In this document: positions 5,612 to 5,665 of the stretch, piece by piece
How positions within the stretch are numbered: the stretch's first letter is position 1
Layout: each line of letters opens with the position of its first letter
Assembly: GCA_021790555.1 (NCBI GenBank)
Contig: JAJYGY010000242.1
Span: forward strand, 1-5,665
DNA from: a bacterium
GTDB taxonomy: Bacteria; Oederibacteriota; JAJYGY01
Direction: 5' to 3'
Length of the DNA stretch: 5,665 nt
Program-made: the position numbers and the translations under genes
Notes under the pieces: model-generated
Databases searched by the model: none
Told to the model about the DNA's origin: nothing
Seen by the model: the letters and a program-made list of their open reading frames with translations, nothing else

Positions 5612-5665
5612 AGCGTCTTCGTCACCAGGCACTACATGGACGAGGCCGAGCAGTTCGGCCGCATC
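5609..5665 (+). pseudogene. Post-stop continuation of the second ABC ATPase (runs off the right edge)
   Basis: After the TAG at 5609-5611 the same frame stays open to the window end and encodes SVFVTRHYMDEAEQFGRI. This is the beta-strand, H-loop and following helix expected at exactly this place in the domain, with the switch histidine in RHYMDEAE. No shift of frame is needed, so a single base change (for example from TAC, CAG or AAG) would account for the stop. The residue before the histidine is Arg (AGG) where Thr (ACG would differ by one base) is usual in this family. No start codon with a ribosome binding site is seen that would restart translation here. The remainder of this gene and the expected permease genes lie beyond the window. 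Confidence 0.7.

Overview
The window is a GC-rich, tightly packed bacterial stretch with every recognisable gene on the + strand. Strong G/C preference at third codon positions, GTG starts, a PilZ protein and a TolC-type outer-membrane factor point to a Gram-negative bacterium. A Desulfovibrio-like Desulfobacterota or another high-GC proteobacterium fits the style of the proteins, but this is an impression and no marker gene settles it.

Layout. (1) 1-561: the C-terminal part of an AraC-family regulator, cut by the left edge. (2) 562-741: an AT-rich intergenic island, unlike everything around it, with promoter-like hexamers and a long interrupted dyad. (3) 742-1161: a small single-domain PilZ protein, a candidate c-di-GMP effector. 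(4) 1162-1264: a promoter/operator region with a perfect 12-bp inverted repeat running into the ribosome binding site of the next gene. (5) 1265-1894: a TetR-family repressor. (6) 2010-5665: a tripartite efflux operon in the order TolC-like outer-membrane factor, HlyD/YbhG-like periplasmic adaptor, first ABC ATPase, second ABC ATPase. The second ATPase runs into the right edge and is interrupted by an in-frame TAG.

The order TetR - adaptor - ABC - ABC resembles the Escherichia coli cecR(ybiH)-ybhG-ybhF-ybhS-ybhR locus. There the two nucleotide-binding domains are fused in one protein, YbhF; here they are separate genes, and a dedicated outer-membrane factor is added in front. The two ABC-2 type permeases (YbhS/YbhR counterparts) are not in the window and are predicted just downstream. 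The inferred working model is that the TetR protein represses its own promoter, and possibly the whole operon, until a ligand binds. The ATPase pair would then power inner-membrane permeases linked by the adaptor to the outer-membrane channel. The substrate cannot be read from the sequence.

I see no wholly new system. The points most worth a second look are the amber codon placed just before the H-loop of the second ATPase, the missing H-loop histidine in the first ATPase, the very short cysteine-flanked hairpin of the adaptor, and the two dyad-containing control regions. No tRNA, rRNA, CRISPR array, insertion sequence or convincing intrinsic terminator was seen.
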